Source: an uncultured Clostridia bacterium (GTDB lineage Bacteria; Bacillota; Clostridia; Saccharofermentanales; Saccharofermentanaceae). From it: a DNA stretch of 43,828 nucleotides. Shown piece by piece: positions 8,487 to 16,761 of this stretch (its first letter is position 1; each line of letters starts with the position of its first letter). The notes beneath the pieces were generated by a model, which was not told the origin of the DNA, did no database searches, and worked only from the letters and a program-made list of their open reading frames with translations. The stretch covers positions 1 to 43,828 of the forward strand of contig CALEFT010000017.1 in NCBI GenBank assembly GCA_937876985.1, written 5' to 3'. The translations under genes and the position numbers were made by a program.

Positions 8487-9293
8487 TTACCAATTTACGA
8501 TTCTATCGATAATCTCGCGTTGCTCTGTAGCTGTCTTGCGCAGATAAATTCTTGTGGTTTCTATACTTTCATGCCCCATAAGATCAGCAAGAAAAGCGAT
8601 ATCATTACAACGTTCGAGGAAACTTTTTGCAAATCGATGACGGAAAGAATGCGGATATACTACCGCCTTATCAATACCATATTTTCCAGCAAATTTCTTA
8701 AGTTGACCGGATATTCCACGTGTTGTGATACGTTCTCCATACTTATTAAGGAATAAAAAACCACTCTCACGATGTATTGAAGAAAGCCAAGATAGGGTTT
8801 CTTTCTGCAATGATTTGGGAATGTAAATGCGCCGTAGTTTTCCTCCCTTTGCATATAAGTCGAAATACCCGGCTCTCACATGTTCTACCTTGAACTGTAC
8901 AAGTTCGCTTACTCTTGCACCTGTTGCCGCCAGAAAACGAATTACAAAGTACCACGACATTTCACCGTCTTTCTTGAGCCGATTCTTAAAATACTTATAG
9001 TCGGCTTCACTGATAACATTCTCAAGGAAAGGTTTTTGTTGCACCTTAACAAAAGATAACTTCCATTGATTTTTCCGCAAACTTTCTAACAGTGCGTTTA
9101 TACCTCTAAGCCGCAAGTTTACCGTTTTGGGATTGAAGTTCTCAATCAGCCATACTTTATAATCACGAAGGTTGCTCTTGGTGATTTTGTCCTGATACCG
9201 TCTTTGATACTGCTTTACAGCAAAGAGGTAAGATTCCTGAGTGTTTTCCGAAAGGTTTGTACCTTTCAAATATTGTTTAAATGTGTCTATCAT
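8487..9293 (-). CDS. tyrosine recombinase of the hsdS inversion system
   Basis: Site-specific recombinase of 268 residues with an N-terminal SAM-like core-binding domain (about 1-80) and a C-terminal catalytic domain. The catalytic set is complete: Arg127 (ATGARVSEL), Lys152 (GGKLRR), His215 and Arg218 (PHSFRH), His241 (MGHES) and Tyr250 (TTRIYL). It lies between the inverted hsdS cassettes, as in known phase-variable type I loci, and most likely catalyses inversion between the IR pairs. Its Shine-Dalgarno sequence lies in the loop, and its start codon in the stem, of a 12-bp hairpin (9290-9318). XerC/D and phage integrases are related, but no phage genes are present. Confidence 0.93.
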   Translation of the reverse strand: MIDTFKQYLKGTNLSENTQESYLFAVKQYQRRYQDKITKSNLRDYKVWLIENFNPKTVNLRLRGINALLESLRKNQWKLSFVKVQQKPFLENVISEADYKYFKNRLKKDGEMSWYFVIRFLAATGARVSELVQFKVEHVRAGYFDLYAKGGKLRRIYIPKSLQKETLSWLSSIHRESGFLFLNKYGERITTRGISGQLKKFAGKYGIDKAVVYPHSFRHRFAKSFLERCNDIAFLADLMGHESIETTRIYLRKTATEQREIIDRIVNW

Positions 9294-9318
9294 CTCGAAA
9301 GACCTCCTTTCGAGATGA
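9290..9318 (-). promoter_or_regulatory. hairpin enclosing the recombinase ribosome binding site and start codon
   Basis: A perfect 12-bp inverted repeat (TCATCTCGAAAG at 9290-9301, CTTTCGAGATGA at 9307-9318) surrounds ACCTC. In the transcript the GGAGG Shine-Dalgarno sits at the loop and the ATG (9291-9293) is within the 3' arm, so translation would be limited unless the hairpin is opened. It could instead be a DNA operator. Confidence 0.6.
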
Positions 9319-9335
9319 AAGTATAAGTGTGAATC

Positions 9336-9890
9336 TTATAGAAGATTTAGAGAAAGTAATAACTCTTTCAACTTCTCAACGATCCGATTCTGTTCCTTTA
9401 ATGGCGGAACTGGCATCAAAGTGCAGACGATTTTTTCCTTAGAAATATTTGGTTGCGCTCCGCCTTCTCCTTGTTTGATGAAAGCAGTTTTCTGAGACAT
9501 CAGGAAATAAAACAGATATTCATTATATATACCACTTAGTGGATAGCACGCACAACACGCCTGGTTTGTAGTTAATGGCATTTTTGCTATGCCCAGTTTT
9601 CCTATCGTGGCTCCATACATAGCAATTAAGACTGAACCAGCGGGGTTAAGTCTTACGGATGTCCTTTCGAGAGCTACGGAACTAATAGATTCAGGAACTT
9701 TTTCAATGTATCCATCGTTTAGATCTCCTGTCTTTAGCCAAGGTATATCTCCGTTATAAAACTCTTGATTAGTTCTGCTTGGAGTAGCTCCAGAGCCCCA
9801 ATCGCCTATAGAACCTAGTCGAACCCACGCCCAGGTATCAGGAATATCGAACGGTATTTCATCATCAATACATCGCTCCACACCATCCAA
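9336..9890 (-). CDS. hsdS: silent single-domain specificity cassette (hsdS')
   Basis: Encodes one target-recognition domain (184 residues) that begins with LDGVERCIDDEIPFDIP and ends with the usual PLKEQNRIVEKL helix start. The apparent start is a TTG without a ribosome binding site. In the same frame the sequence continues upstream (SHYEK) to the TAA that ends hsdS at 9909-9911, so it is a downstream cassette separated from hsdS by a single stop. It carries IR3 (9880-9906) at its head and can be joined to an hsdS N-terminal half by inversion with 7837-7863, or possibly by deletion. Probably not translated as it stands. Confidence 0.82.
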   Translation of the reverse strand: MDGVERCIDDEIPFDIPDTWAWVRLGSIGDWGSGATPSRTNQEFYNGDIPWLKTGDLNDGYIEKVPESISSVALERTSVRLNPAGSVLIAMYGATIGKLGIAKMPLTTNQACCACYPLSGIYNEYLFYFLMSQKTAFIKQGEGGAQPNISKEKIVCTLMPVPPLKEQNRIVEKLKELLLSLNLL

Positions 9891-9906
9891 CTTCTCATAA
9901 TGAGAA
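9880..9906 (-). repeat. inverted repeat IR3, right copy (27 bp)
   Basis: Reverse complement of 7837-7863 without a mismatch. It lies at the start of the hsdS' cassette, straight after the hsdS stop codon. Confidence 0.8.
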
Positions 9907-9908
9907 CT

Positions 9909-11525
9909 TTACAAAGCTGATATCTTCATAAAGGTATTGTTTATTGCGTCAATTATTCGTAATTGCTCCTTATATGGAGGAATGGGAACAAGCATAGTTA
10001 AGACATGCTCTAACTTTAAATTAGATTGTGCTGATCCACCACTCCTGTGTGAAACAGTATAATGGAAGTATTCTGAATTAATTGAATAGTAGAGCCATTC
10101 AACTATGCTTAAATCATATGCTGTCATCTTTAAAACTCGTTGATTAAGCAATGCGGGTATTCCCAAATCATATATAGCAGTTTTTCCAAGTGGTTCTGTA
10201 TTTTCAGATTGAGATGATAAACACATTAGTAGATCATTATCATATATCTGCGTTTCCAGCATCTTTTCAGTCGGGGCTTCAATATAATTTGTCTTATTAT
10301 TGAGAGTTACATGTAAAGTCATCAAATTGTTGCTCTTTATAACAGGGATGCCTTTATCGTTCTTGCTGTAATCTGACTTACTATACGCATATCCGTTTTG
10401 ATAATGAATTATTGATCCTAGCCGCACCCATTCCCATGATTCTGGTATTTCAAACGAAATTTCATCTTCAATATAAATCTCTTTTCCATCAATCTTTTCA
10501 TAATGAGAATTATCCCTACGATAAATGATGCTCTCATGCTTATCTTTCTTAAGTTTTCCGGCCTTGATAAGAGCATCTTTCTCGGCGCGAATCTTCTCAA
10601 GGAAAATGGATGCGGGTTCGTCATTCGGGTCCTGAGGGACAATCTTACCCATAACAGCTTGCTGAAGGATAGATTTCTTCAACAAATCCGGGAACTCTCT
10701 ATTAAGTCCTGATAGAGATTTTTCTTTATTGTCATAATCGGTAATCCGTTTCTTAAGCTTTGTTAAAGTAATAACTATACGTTCTTGTTCATTCCGTGGT
10801 GGTAACGGTATAAAAAGATTTGCTAGAACTGCTGGTTTTAGTTCCGTTTGATTTGTTGAGCCTTCGCCTTGCTTTTCAAGTTCTGGCTGATAGTACTCCA
10901 GTACGCACAAAATGTATTCAATAATGATTTCTTGAGATGACCGTATGACGGTAACATGTGAATCTGGCACAATAACATCATTGTTGATCCTATCAGAGTC
11001 TCTAAAGATGCCTATTCTTCCAAGTGTTCCATTTCCGGTTGAATTAACAACAATATCACCGTCAATTATGTATTCATCGATTGGATATTTTGGGAAAACA
11101 GACATATCCAGTTTCTTAGCAAGACTTATGTCAATTCCTCCAGCTTTTACATTGCATTTCTGGGCAAACACAGTGACATTACTCTTATCAGCATATTTAG
11201 GGGATTTGCCTCTTTTGATTTCTTTTATTACAACACTATCGAGCCGTGTCCACTCCCATGAATCCGGTATCTCAAACGGCACTTCATCCGCTATACAGAC
11301 CGGCTCATTTTTGCCGACCTTCTCATAAGGCAAATTATCCTCACCACGGAATATATAAGAAGGGGTCTTTTCTTTTTTTATTTTCCCTTCCTTAATCATT
11401 TGTTCCTTTTCAGCTCGAATTCTTTCAAGCAATACACTCGCTGGCTCATCATTTGGATCCTGAGGAACAAGTTTACCTTGTACAGCCATCTGCAATATGG
11501 AATTCTTTAGTTGCTGAGCATTCAT
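9909..11525 (-). CDS. hsdS: type I restriction-modification specificity subunit (expressed copy)
   Basis: Confers DNA sequence recognition on the HsdM2S methylase and HsdR2M2S nuclease. At 538 residues it is full length: an N-terminal conserved segment (QGKLVPQDPNDEPAS near 15-30), target-recognition domain 1 (about 95-250), a central helical spacer that repeats the same motif (MGKIVPQDPNDEPAS), and target-recognition domain 2 (about 370-538). GGAGG lies ahead of the ATG, which immediately follows hsdM. It contains IR1 (11266-11339) and IR2 (10498-10535), each just ahead of a recognition domain, so both halves can be exchanged with the silent cassettes. The actual target sequence cannot be read from the protein. 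Confidence 0.95.
   Translation of the reverse strand: MNAQQLKNSILQMAVQGKLVPQDPNDEPASVLLERIRAEKEQMIKEGKIKKEKTPSYIFRGEDNLPYEKVGKNEPVCIADEVPFEIPDSWEWTRLDSVVIKEIKRGKSPKYADKSNVTVFAQKCNVKAGGIDISLAKKLDMSVFPKYPIDEYIIDGDIVVNSTGNGTLGRIGIFRDSDRINNDVIVPDSHVTVIRSSQEIIIEYILCVLEYYQPELEKQGEGSTNQTELKPAVLANLFIPLPPRNEQERIVITLTKLKKRITDYDNKEKSLSGLNREFPDLLKKSILQQAVMGKIVPQDPNDEPASIFLEKIRAEKDALIKAGKLKKDKHESIIYRRDNSHYEKIDGKEIYIEDEISFEIPESWEWVRLGSIIHYQNGYAYSKSDYSKNDKGIPVIKSNNLMTLHVTLNNKTNYIEAPTEKMLETQIYDNDLLMCLSSQSENTEPLGKTAIYDLGIPALLNQRVLKMTAYDLSIVEWLYYSINSEYFHYTVSHRSGGSAQSNLKLEHVLTMLVPIPPYKEQLRIIDAINNTFMKISAL
10498..10535 (-). repeat. inverted repeat IR2, right copy (38 bp)
   Basis: Reverse complement of 7811-7848 without a mismatch, in the central conserved region of the expressed hsdS. 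Confidence 0.85.
11266..11339 (-). repeat. inverted repeat IR1, right copy (74 bp)
   Basis: Reverse complement of 7040-7113 without a mismatch, in the N-terminal conserved region of the expressed hsdS. Confidence 0.9.
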
Positions 11526-11526
11526 A

Positions 11527-13008
11527 TCATACCTCCAAGTTATCTATACCGAGAATCGATGTAATTTCAGCAAGAATTCTATCAATTTCTGCGTTCAAAC
11601 TAGCTCTCTTTTCTTGATATTGACGAATAAGTTCATCAGGTGGAAGTATTTCTTCCTCCTCATGAGGATATCCGCATAAATCAAGATTATAGTTTTTTTC
11701 TTCTATGTCCTTGGTGGAAAACTTCCTAGCTTTATCAAATCCATCAATAGTGATTTCTTCTCGGTTATTCCACCACTCTATTACAGAAGCAAAGTGATCT
11801 AACTTCATAGGCTTAGTTTTTGAGAAATTCTTATATCCTTCTGGCATATCAAGTCGATATATCCATGTATATTCTGTTTGTTTTGTATTATCAAAAAACA
11901 ATATGTTCGTTGTTATCGGAGTGTATGGTGCAAATACGCTGTGCGGCAAACGAATAATTGTATGAAGATTAAACTCTCTAAGAAGCTTCTTCTTTATTGC
12001 CACTTTTGCATTATCTGAACCAAATAAAAAGCCGTCTGGAAGAATTACTGCTGCTCTACCATTTTTCTTAAGACGATACATTATTACAGACATAAATAAA
12101 TCTGCTGTCTCACTGCTTGCCAAATCATCTGGAAAATGATTTTTAACCTCGTTCTTTTCACTTCCTCCGTACGGTGGATTCATTAATATAACATCAAACT
12201 TGTCTTCATCCGTATAATCTAAGACATCTCTAAGTAACGAATTGCTATGATATACCTGTGGAATATCTATATCGTGTAAAAGCATATTTGTTATGCACAA
12301 CATATACGGAAACTGCTTTTTCTCAATACCATAAATTGAATTGTTGTATAGTTCCTGATCATCAGTCGTCTTAACTTGTTTTGATAGTTCTTTCAGCCAA
12401 CTTGTTAGAAAGCCACCCGTTCCGCATGCAAAATCTGCTACTTGCTCTCCAATTTGTGGCTCAATCATATGAGCCATAAAATCCGTTACAGCACGAGGTG
12501 TATAAAATTCACCCGAAGAACCGGCATTTTGTAGTTCTTTGAGAATGGACTCGTATATCTCTCCAAAAGCATGACTTTCTTCGTAGTCACTCAAATCAAG
12601 ACTATCAATAATATTGATAACTTGACGTAGTAATACTCCATCCTTCATATATTGGTTTGCATCTTCAAATGTCGTCTTTACAATAGACTTTTTTATAGGA
12701 GTATCTCTATCTACATGAAGACTCTTCAATGCAGGAAATAACTTATTATTAACAAAATTGAGCAATGTATCTCCAGTCATTACATCCTTAGACCTATCAT
12801 CATGAGCCCAATTGCTCCATCTGTATTCTTCGGGAATAATTGACTGATAATCTTCCTCATTGATATCCCAATCTTGTTCCTTAGCGTCATACACTTTTAG
12901 AAAAAGCATCCATGCTATTTGTTCTATTCTTTGCGCATCACCATTAATACCTGCATCATTACGCATTACATCTCTAATTTGTTTAACAAAACTTGAAAGA
13001 TTACTCAT
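11527..13008 (-). CDS. hsdM: type I restriction-modification DNA methyltransferase subunit
   Basis: N6-adenine methyltransferase, 493 residues. An N-terminal helical domain (about 1-140) precedes the AdoMet-binding motif DFACGTGGF (192-200) and the catalytic NPPY (277-280). The C-terminal region contains DLCGYPHEEEE and a coiled segment that contacts HsdS. Its ATG overlaps the hsdR stop (TAATG) and AGGA lies just upstream, so hsdR-hsdM-hsdS are translationally linked. Base composition is more AT-rich than in the genes on either side, which suggests acquisition by transfer. Confidence 0.96.
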   Translation of the reverse strand: MSNLSSFVKQIRDVMRNDAGINGDAQRIEQIAWMLFLKVYDAKEQDWDINEEDYQSIIPEEYRWSNWAHDDRSKDVMTGDTLLNFVNNKLFPALKSLHVDRDTPIKKSIVKTTFEDANQYMKDGVLLRQVINIIDSLDLSDYEESHAFGEIYESILKELQNAGSSGEFYTPRAVTDFMAHMIEPQIGEQVADFACGTGGFLTSWLKELSKQVKTTDDQELYNNSIYGIEKKQFPYMLCITNMLLHDIDIPQVYHSNSLLRDVLDYTDEDKFDVILMNPPYGGSEKNEVKNHFPDDLASSETADLFMSVIMYRLKKNGRAAVILPDGFLFGSDNAKVAIKKKLLREFNLHTIIRLPHSVFAPYTPITTNILFFDNTKQTEYTWIYRLDMPEGYKNFSKTKPMKLDHFASVIEWWNNREEITIDGFDKARKFSTKDIEEKNYNLDLCGYPHEEEEILPPDELIRQYQEKRASLNAEIDRILAEITSILGIDNLEV

Positions 13009-15377
13009 TATCCTGCTACCTCATATAAATTGTTTTCTAGTTCTTTAACAGCCTCAATATAAGCTTGCTTGCCTCCGAAATAACTCACTATTTTTGCTGG
13101 AGCTCCATACTTGTTAATTGGATCCAATTTTAAAACATCCATCTTTTCTATCTCGTAAATATCCGAATCTGCATATTTTTCAAGAAGAATATTTAGTACC
13201 TCTTTCGCCTTATCTCCGTACTTAGCAAAAATATCCTTTTTCTTTACGCCCTCAGCTCTCTCCTTTCGAGTTAAAGGCTTCTTATCAAATGCAATGTGAC
13301 ATATAAAATCAAAGTCATCTACATCTTCCATTCCTTGATCTTTTTTCAAACTAAGAAGATCTATTCCATAATCTCTCAATTCTTTAATAATTGCTTCTTT
13401 TTTATCTTCTTCGTTCCAACGCATAATAAAACTCTCAAGAGAAGAATATTCACCTTTAATGCTAGTTTTTGTATAGTCAATAATATTCTCTTGTCTCAGT
13501 AATTTTCCATTCGTATCATAAACTGAAACCGTCTTATTGATAATTTTTACTTCGCATCCATTCACATCAACATAAGGTTTTTTCTCATTATTACCGCCAT
13601 CCTTCGGATAACTTGGTCTTTCTGTTTCCTTTGGACCTGCCTCAGAATCATACTCTTCATCTTGTTGAACCTCTCCATCCCATTCAGGATCTGCAAAAAG
13701 GCGTGATACACCTCGGAAATCCATTATAGTAAAATGCGTCTTTCCTTCTTTTTCTCTCAATCTTGTTCCACGACCTATAATTTGCTTAAACTCAGTCATT
13801 GAATTAATCATTTGATCAATAACAATTAGCTTAGTCATCTTACAATCTGCGCCTGTTGTAAGCAGCTTAGAAGTTGTAGCAATAACAGGATATTTAGAAG
13901 ATACAGAAATAAAATAATCTAACTTACTCTTTCCATATGCGTCACTTCCAGTTATTCTTACAACATAATCAGGGTTTTCTTTCACCATATCACTATTCAA
14001 ATTAGATAGTGCTATCCTCATCCTCTCGGCATGTTCTTCTGTCGCGCAAAATACTATTGTTTTTGCCATTCGATCAGTCTTCATAAGATAATTTGTAATT
14101 TCAAGAGCAACCTGATTAATACGATCCTCGATAATAATATTGTAATCATAATCGCTGTTGTTATAAATTCTATCTTCTATTGTATTGCCATAAATATCGA
14201 CCTGCCCAGCATATGGACGCCATTCATCCGAAATATCAGTTTTAACATTAATAACCTTAAACGGTGCTAAGAATCCGTCTTCGATACCTTCTCGAAGACT
14301 ATACGTATATATAGGATCATGAAAATAGTCAATATTTGAAATGTACTTAGTTTCTTTAGGCGTAGCCGTCATACCTATTTGCGTAGCAGAAGTAAAGTAT
14401 TCTAGTATCTTTCTCCAATTGCTATCTTTCTTAGCGGATCCTCTGTGACACTCGTCTACAATAATCAAATCAAAAAAATCAGGCTTAAACAGAGCAGATA
14501 ATTTTGATACCGTTTCATCATCATCTCCGTCTTCTTCATTATCAGTATTTCCTGTTAGCTGATGATACAAAGAAAAATACACTTCGTGTGAAGTAATAGT
14601 TTTTGAATCATCTTTTGCAAAATTAATCTTATGTATTGTCCTCTCTAAAGGAGCAAAATCCTGCTGTATAGATTGATCAACTAAAATGTTGCGATCAGCA
14701 AGATACAGTATCTTCTTCTTTATGCCTGCTTGTAAAAGTCTATATACTATTTGAAATGCTGTATATGTTTTTCCTGTTCCCGTTGCCATTACGAGCAAAA
14801 CTCTATCTTCTCCCCTTGCAATAGAATCAAGAGTTCTGTTAATTGCAATTCTTTGATAGTATCTTGGAGGAAAACTAGATTGACTTGAGTAATAAGATTG
14901 ATTTATCGCTTTCAACTCCAACTCGTTAAGACCTTCGCCATTATTAGATTCTCTAATGTAGCGTTCCTTCAATTCCTCATATGTTGGGAATTCATCTAAA
15001 GGAATTTCTCTTTCTAGACCAGTCAGGAAATCGTGTTCCATAAAAGCCTCTCCATTTGAACTATAAGCAAATGGAAGGTCTAGCATTCTTGCGTATTCAA
15101 TAGCTTGTTGCAATCCATACGATACAGAATGGTGATTATCTTTTGCTTCAACAACAGCAATAGGATTGTTGGCGTTAAAATACAAAATATAATCAGCCTT
15201 TTTAGGAGCACTTCTCGATACAATATTTCCGCGGATGTTGATTTTTCCATCTGTAAATTGAACCTTTGTTTCCATAGTGATTTTATTATCCCATCCACGA
15301 GAAACAAGTGCCGGAGTAATGAAATTTAGCTTGATATCTTCTTCTGTCATCTGTTCTTTCGGTATTAAAGTATCCAT
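13008..15377 (-). CDS. hsdR: type I restriction endonuclease/translocase subunit
   Basis: ATP-dependent translocase and nuclease, 789 residues. The N-terminal PD-(D/E)xK nuclease is visible as Asp62 (KKADYILYF) and the Glu77-x-Lys79 pair (VVEAKD). Helicase motor: Walker A ATGTGKT (198-204), DECH box (308-311), SAT-like GMTATP, and QIIGRGTRLR in the second RecA-like lobe. The C-terminal part (about 600-789) is the HsdM-contact region. It is first in the operon with GAGGAGG just before ATG. No frameshift is seen, so restriction should be active. Confidence 0.96.
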   Translation of the reverse strand: MDTLIPKEQMTEEDIKLNFITPALVSRGWDNKITMETKVQFTDGKINIRGNIVSRSAPKKADYILYFNANNPIAVVEAKDNHHSVSYGLQQAIEYARMLDLPFAYSSNGEAFMEHDFLTGLEREIPLDEFPTYEELKERYIRESNNGEGLNELELKAINQSYYSSQSSFPPRYYQRIAINRTLDSIARGEDRVLLVMATGTGKTYTAFQIVYRLLQAGIKKKILYLADRNILVDQSIQQDFAPLERTIHKINFAKDDSKTITSHEVYFSLYHQLTGNTDNEEDGDDDETVSKLSALFKPDFFDLIIVDECHRGSAKKDSNWRKILEYFTSATQIGMTATPKETKYISNIDYFHDPIYTYSLREGIEDGFLAPFKVINVKTDISDEWRPYAGQVDIYGNTIEDRIYNNSDYDYNIIIEDRINQVALEITNYLMKTDRMAKTIVFCATEEHAERMRIALSNLNSDMVKENPDYVVRITGSDAYGKSKLDYFISVSSKYPVIATTSKLLTTGADCKMTKLIVIDQMINSMTEFKQIIGRGTRLREKEGKTHFTIMDFRGVSRLFADPEWDGEVQQDEEYDSEAGPKETERPSYPKDGGNNEKKPYVDVNGCEVKIINKTVSVYDTNGKLLRQENIIDYTKTSIKGEYSSLESFIMRWNEEDKKEAIIKELRDYGIDLLSLKKDQGMEDVDDFDFICHIAFDKKPLTRKERAEGVKKKDIFAKYGDKAKEVLNILLEKYADSDIYEIEKMDVLKLDPINKYGAPAKIVSYFGGKQAYIEAVKELENNLYEVAG

Positions 15378-15455
15378 TTTATCCTCCTCTTCCCATAATA
15401 TAAAATTATCGGAAGTTGCGATTAGACAATCAACCTATTAGTTTTACTTTTAATT

Positions 15456-15484
15456 ATAATACAAACTTAATGATTTGAGGTAAA
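15456..15484 (-). promoter_or_regulatory. candidate promoter of hsdRMS
   Basis: On the minus strand TTTACC (15479-15484) and TATTAT (15456-15461) are 17 bases apart, about 80 bases upstream of hsdR. The region is AT-rich, so chance matches are likely. Confidence 0.4.
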
Positions 15485-15519
15485 GCTTACAAATTTAGAT
15501 GCTCATATTTACCGTTTTT

Positions 15520-15684
15520 TCACATAATGAACGTAAAACTACTTGCTAGTTTTCCAATCAAGAAAAACCTTTCGTAAAACTGTTCTGCACCAATGATATC
15601 AAAAGTATGATTCTTCACAGCAAAATGTATTCCCAAATCCTTAATTATGCGTTTTAGGAATACTTCAATCCAAGTCAGAAAACT
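15520..15684 (-). pseudogene. possible gene fragment without a start codon
   Basis: A minus-strand frame runs open from after a TAA (15685-15687) to a TGA (15520-15522). It encodes about 54 residues of protein-like composition (KDLGIHFAVKNHTFDIIGAE in the middle) with no ATG near its beginning. It lies between the restriction operon and the aromatic operon, at the edge of the AT-rich island, and may be the remnant of a gene disrupted on insertion. I do not recognise the family, and chance cannot be excluded. Confidence 0.3.
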
Positions 15685-15689
15685 TTATC

Positions 15690-15708
15690 GAGGTTACAGT
15701 CAACCCTC
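15690..15708 (-). terminator. weak terminator-like hairpin at the end of the aromatic operon
   Basis: GAGGTT (15690-15695) and AACCCTC (15702-15708) can pair with one bulged base. On the minus strand the stem is followed by GATAAAGTTTTCT. It overlaps the stop codon of the last gene. The U-tract is poor. Confidence 0.35.
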
Positions 15709-16714
15709 ACTCCCTACCAATATCATAGGACTCCAAGAAATTCTCACCCTTCTGGACCTCGGTCAAGGACAGACCAATGTAGGAGAGCTGGCGCATGCAT
15801 TCGTAAATAGTGATTGCAGCAGCGTTAGAAACGTTAAGACTTCGACAATCGGCGTGCATCGGGATGCGGAAGCAGTTGTCGATATTTGCCTTTAGGATAT
15901 CTAGCGGAACACCTGTAGACTCGCGACCAAAAACAATATATATGTCGTGATCAAGTGGCACGCCTGCGAAGTCAATCGAAGAATGTGGAACGCGACCATA
16001 ACGCGTCAAGAAGAAGCAGTCTGCCTTCGTTCCGATATGCTGCTTGGAAACAAAGTCTTCCCACGACTCGTGAATATAGAATTGTGCACTAGAAATGTGG
16101 TTTGTTGTAAACCTTCTGAACTTCTGTCCTTCTATATCGAATCCACATGGCTTGATTATGTGTAGACGACAATTTGTTGCGACGCATGTGCGCATTATAT
16201 TTCCAGCATTCTGCGGAATTTCTGGCTCGAACAAAACTACGTTCACTCTGCCAGTAGTTTGTCTGTTTACAGAAATCCTCGCGTGTCCTTCGTCGTCAAA
16301 CTCTTCTATCTCAAATGTAAGTGGAATACTAGACGAAGCCCATATCTCAGAGTAGGTTGAAGATAAGGAGTCGACAGTTGTCTCATATGTAGTCCATCCA
16401 AGTTCTGGGATGCCTACACTTCTAATTACACAAGCATCTCCAAAACGAGACTTGCATAATTCAACTGCTTCTAGCATCAAGCGTTCTATTGCAGTATCGC
16501 GAACCTTGCGCGAGGACATTTTCTCTACATATGCCTCGTATTCTGGAGTAAAACCTAGGATATATTCGAAGCTATCTTCGTGCCAATTGTAACCTAGTCC
16601 GCGTAAATTCTTGCGACCATAGACAGAGGAAAGCTCATTCCAGAACGCTCCTATCGCTTCATATTGCTTGTCATTCTTCGTATCAAAAACTCGCGCCACT
16701 CCACGGAAAACCAT
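15707..16714 (-). CDS. TrmL-like tRNA 2'-O-methyltransferase fused to an effector-binding-like domain
   Basis: Residues about 157-320 are a SPOUT methyltransferase of the TrmL/CspR type, which methylates the ribose of the wobble nucleotide in certain tRNALeu. Motifs: EPEIPQNAGNIMRTC, YIVFGRESTGVP and IPMHADCRSLNVSNAAAI. TrmL is normally about 155-160 residues; this protein has 335. The first 150 residues (RGVARVFDTKNDKQYEAIGAFW, GLGYNWHEDSFEYILGF) resemble a GyrI/AraC-type effector-binding domain, though I am less sure of that half. It follows aroQ by 47 bases with GGAGG before the ATG and is probably the last gene of the aromatic operon. Confidence 0.82.
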   Translation of the reverse strand: MVFRGVARVFDTKNDKQYEAIGAFWNELSSVYGRKNLRGLGYNWHEDSFEYILGFTPEYEAYVEKMSSRKVRDTAIERLMLEAVELCKSRFGDACVIRSVGIPELGWTTYETTVDSLSSTYSEIWASSSIPLTFEIEEFDDEGHARISVNRQTTGRVNVVLFEPEIPQNAGNIMRTCVATNCRLHIIKPCGFDIEGQKFRRFTTNHISSAQFYIHESWEDFVSKQHIGTKADCFFLTRYGRVPHSSIDFAGVPLDHDIYIVFGRESTGVPLDILKANIDNCFRIPMHADCRSLNVSNAAAITIYECMRQLSYIGLSLTEVQKGENFLESYDIGRE

Positions 16715-16761
16715 TCTTCAAACCTCCTCCAAATTACAATCGCCACCCGTCAAAACAAAAC

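Noticed and set aside
8487..9293. Prophage or integrative element integrase
   Set aside because: No phage, conjugation or attachment-site features surround it, and it lies inside inverted hsdS cassettes, which explains its role.
9336..9890. Independent expressed hsdS
   Set aside because: Starts with TTG, has no ribosome binding site, and continues in frame upstream to the hsdS stop codon.
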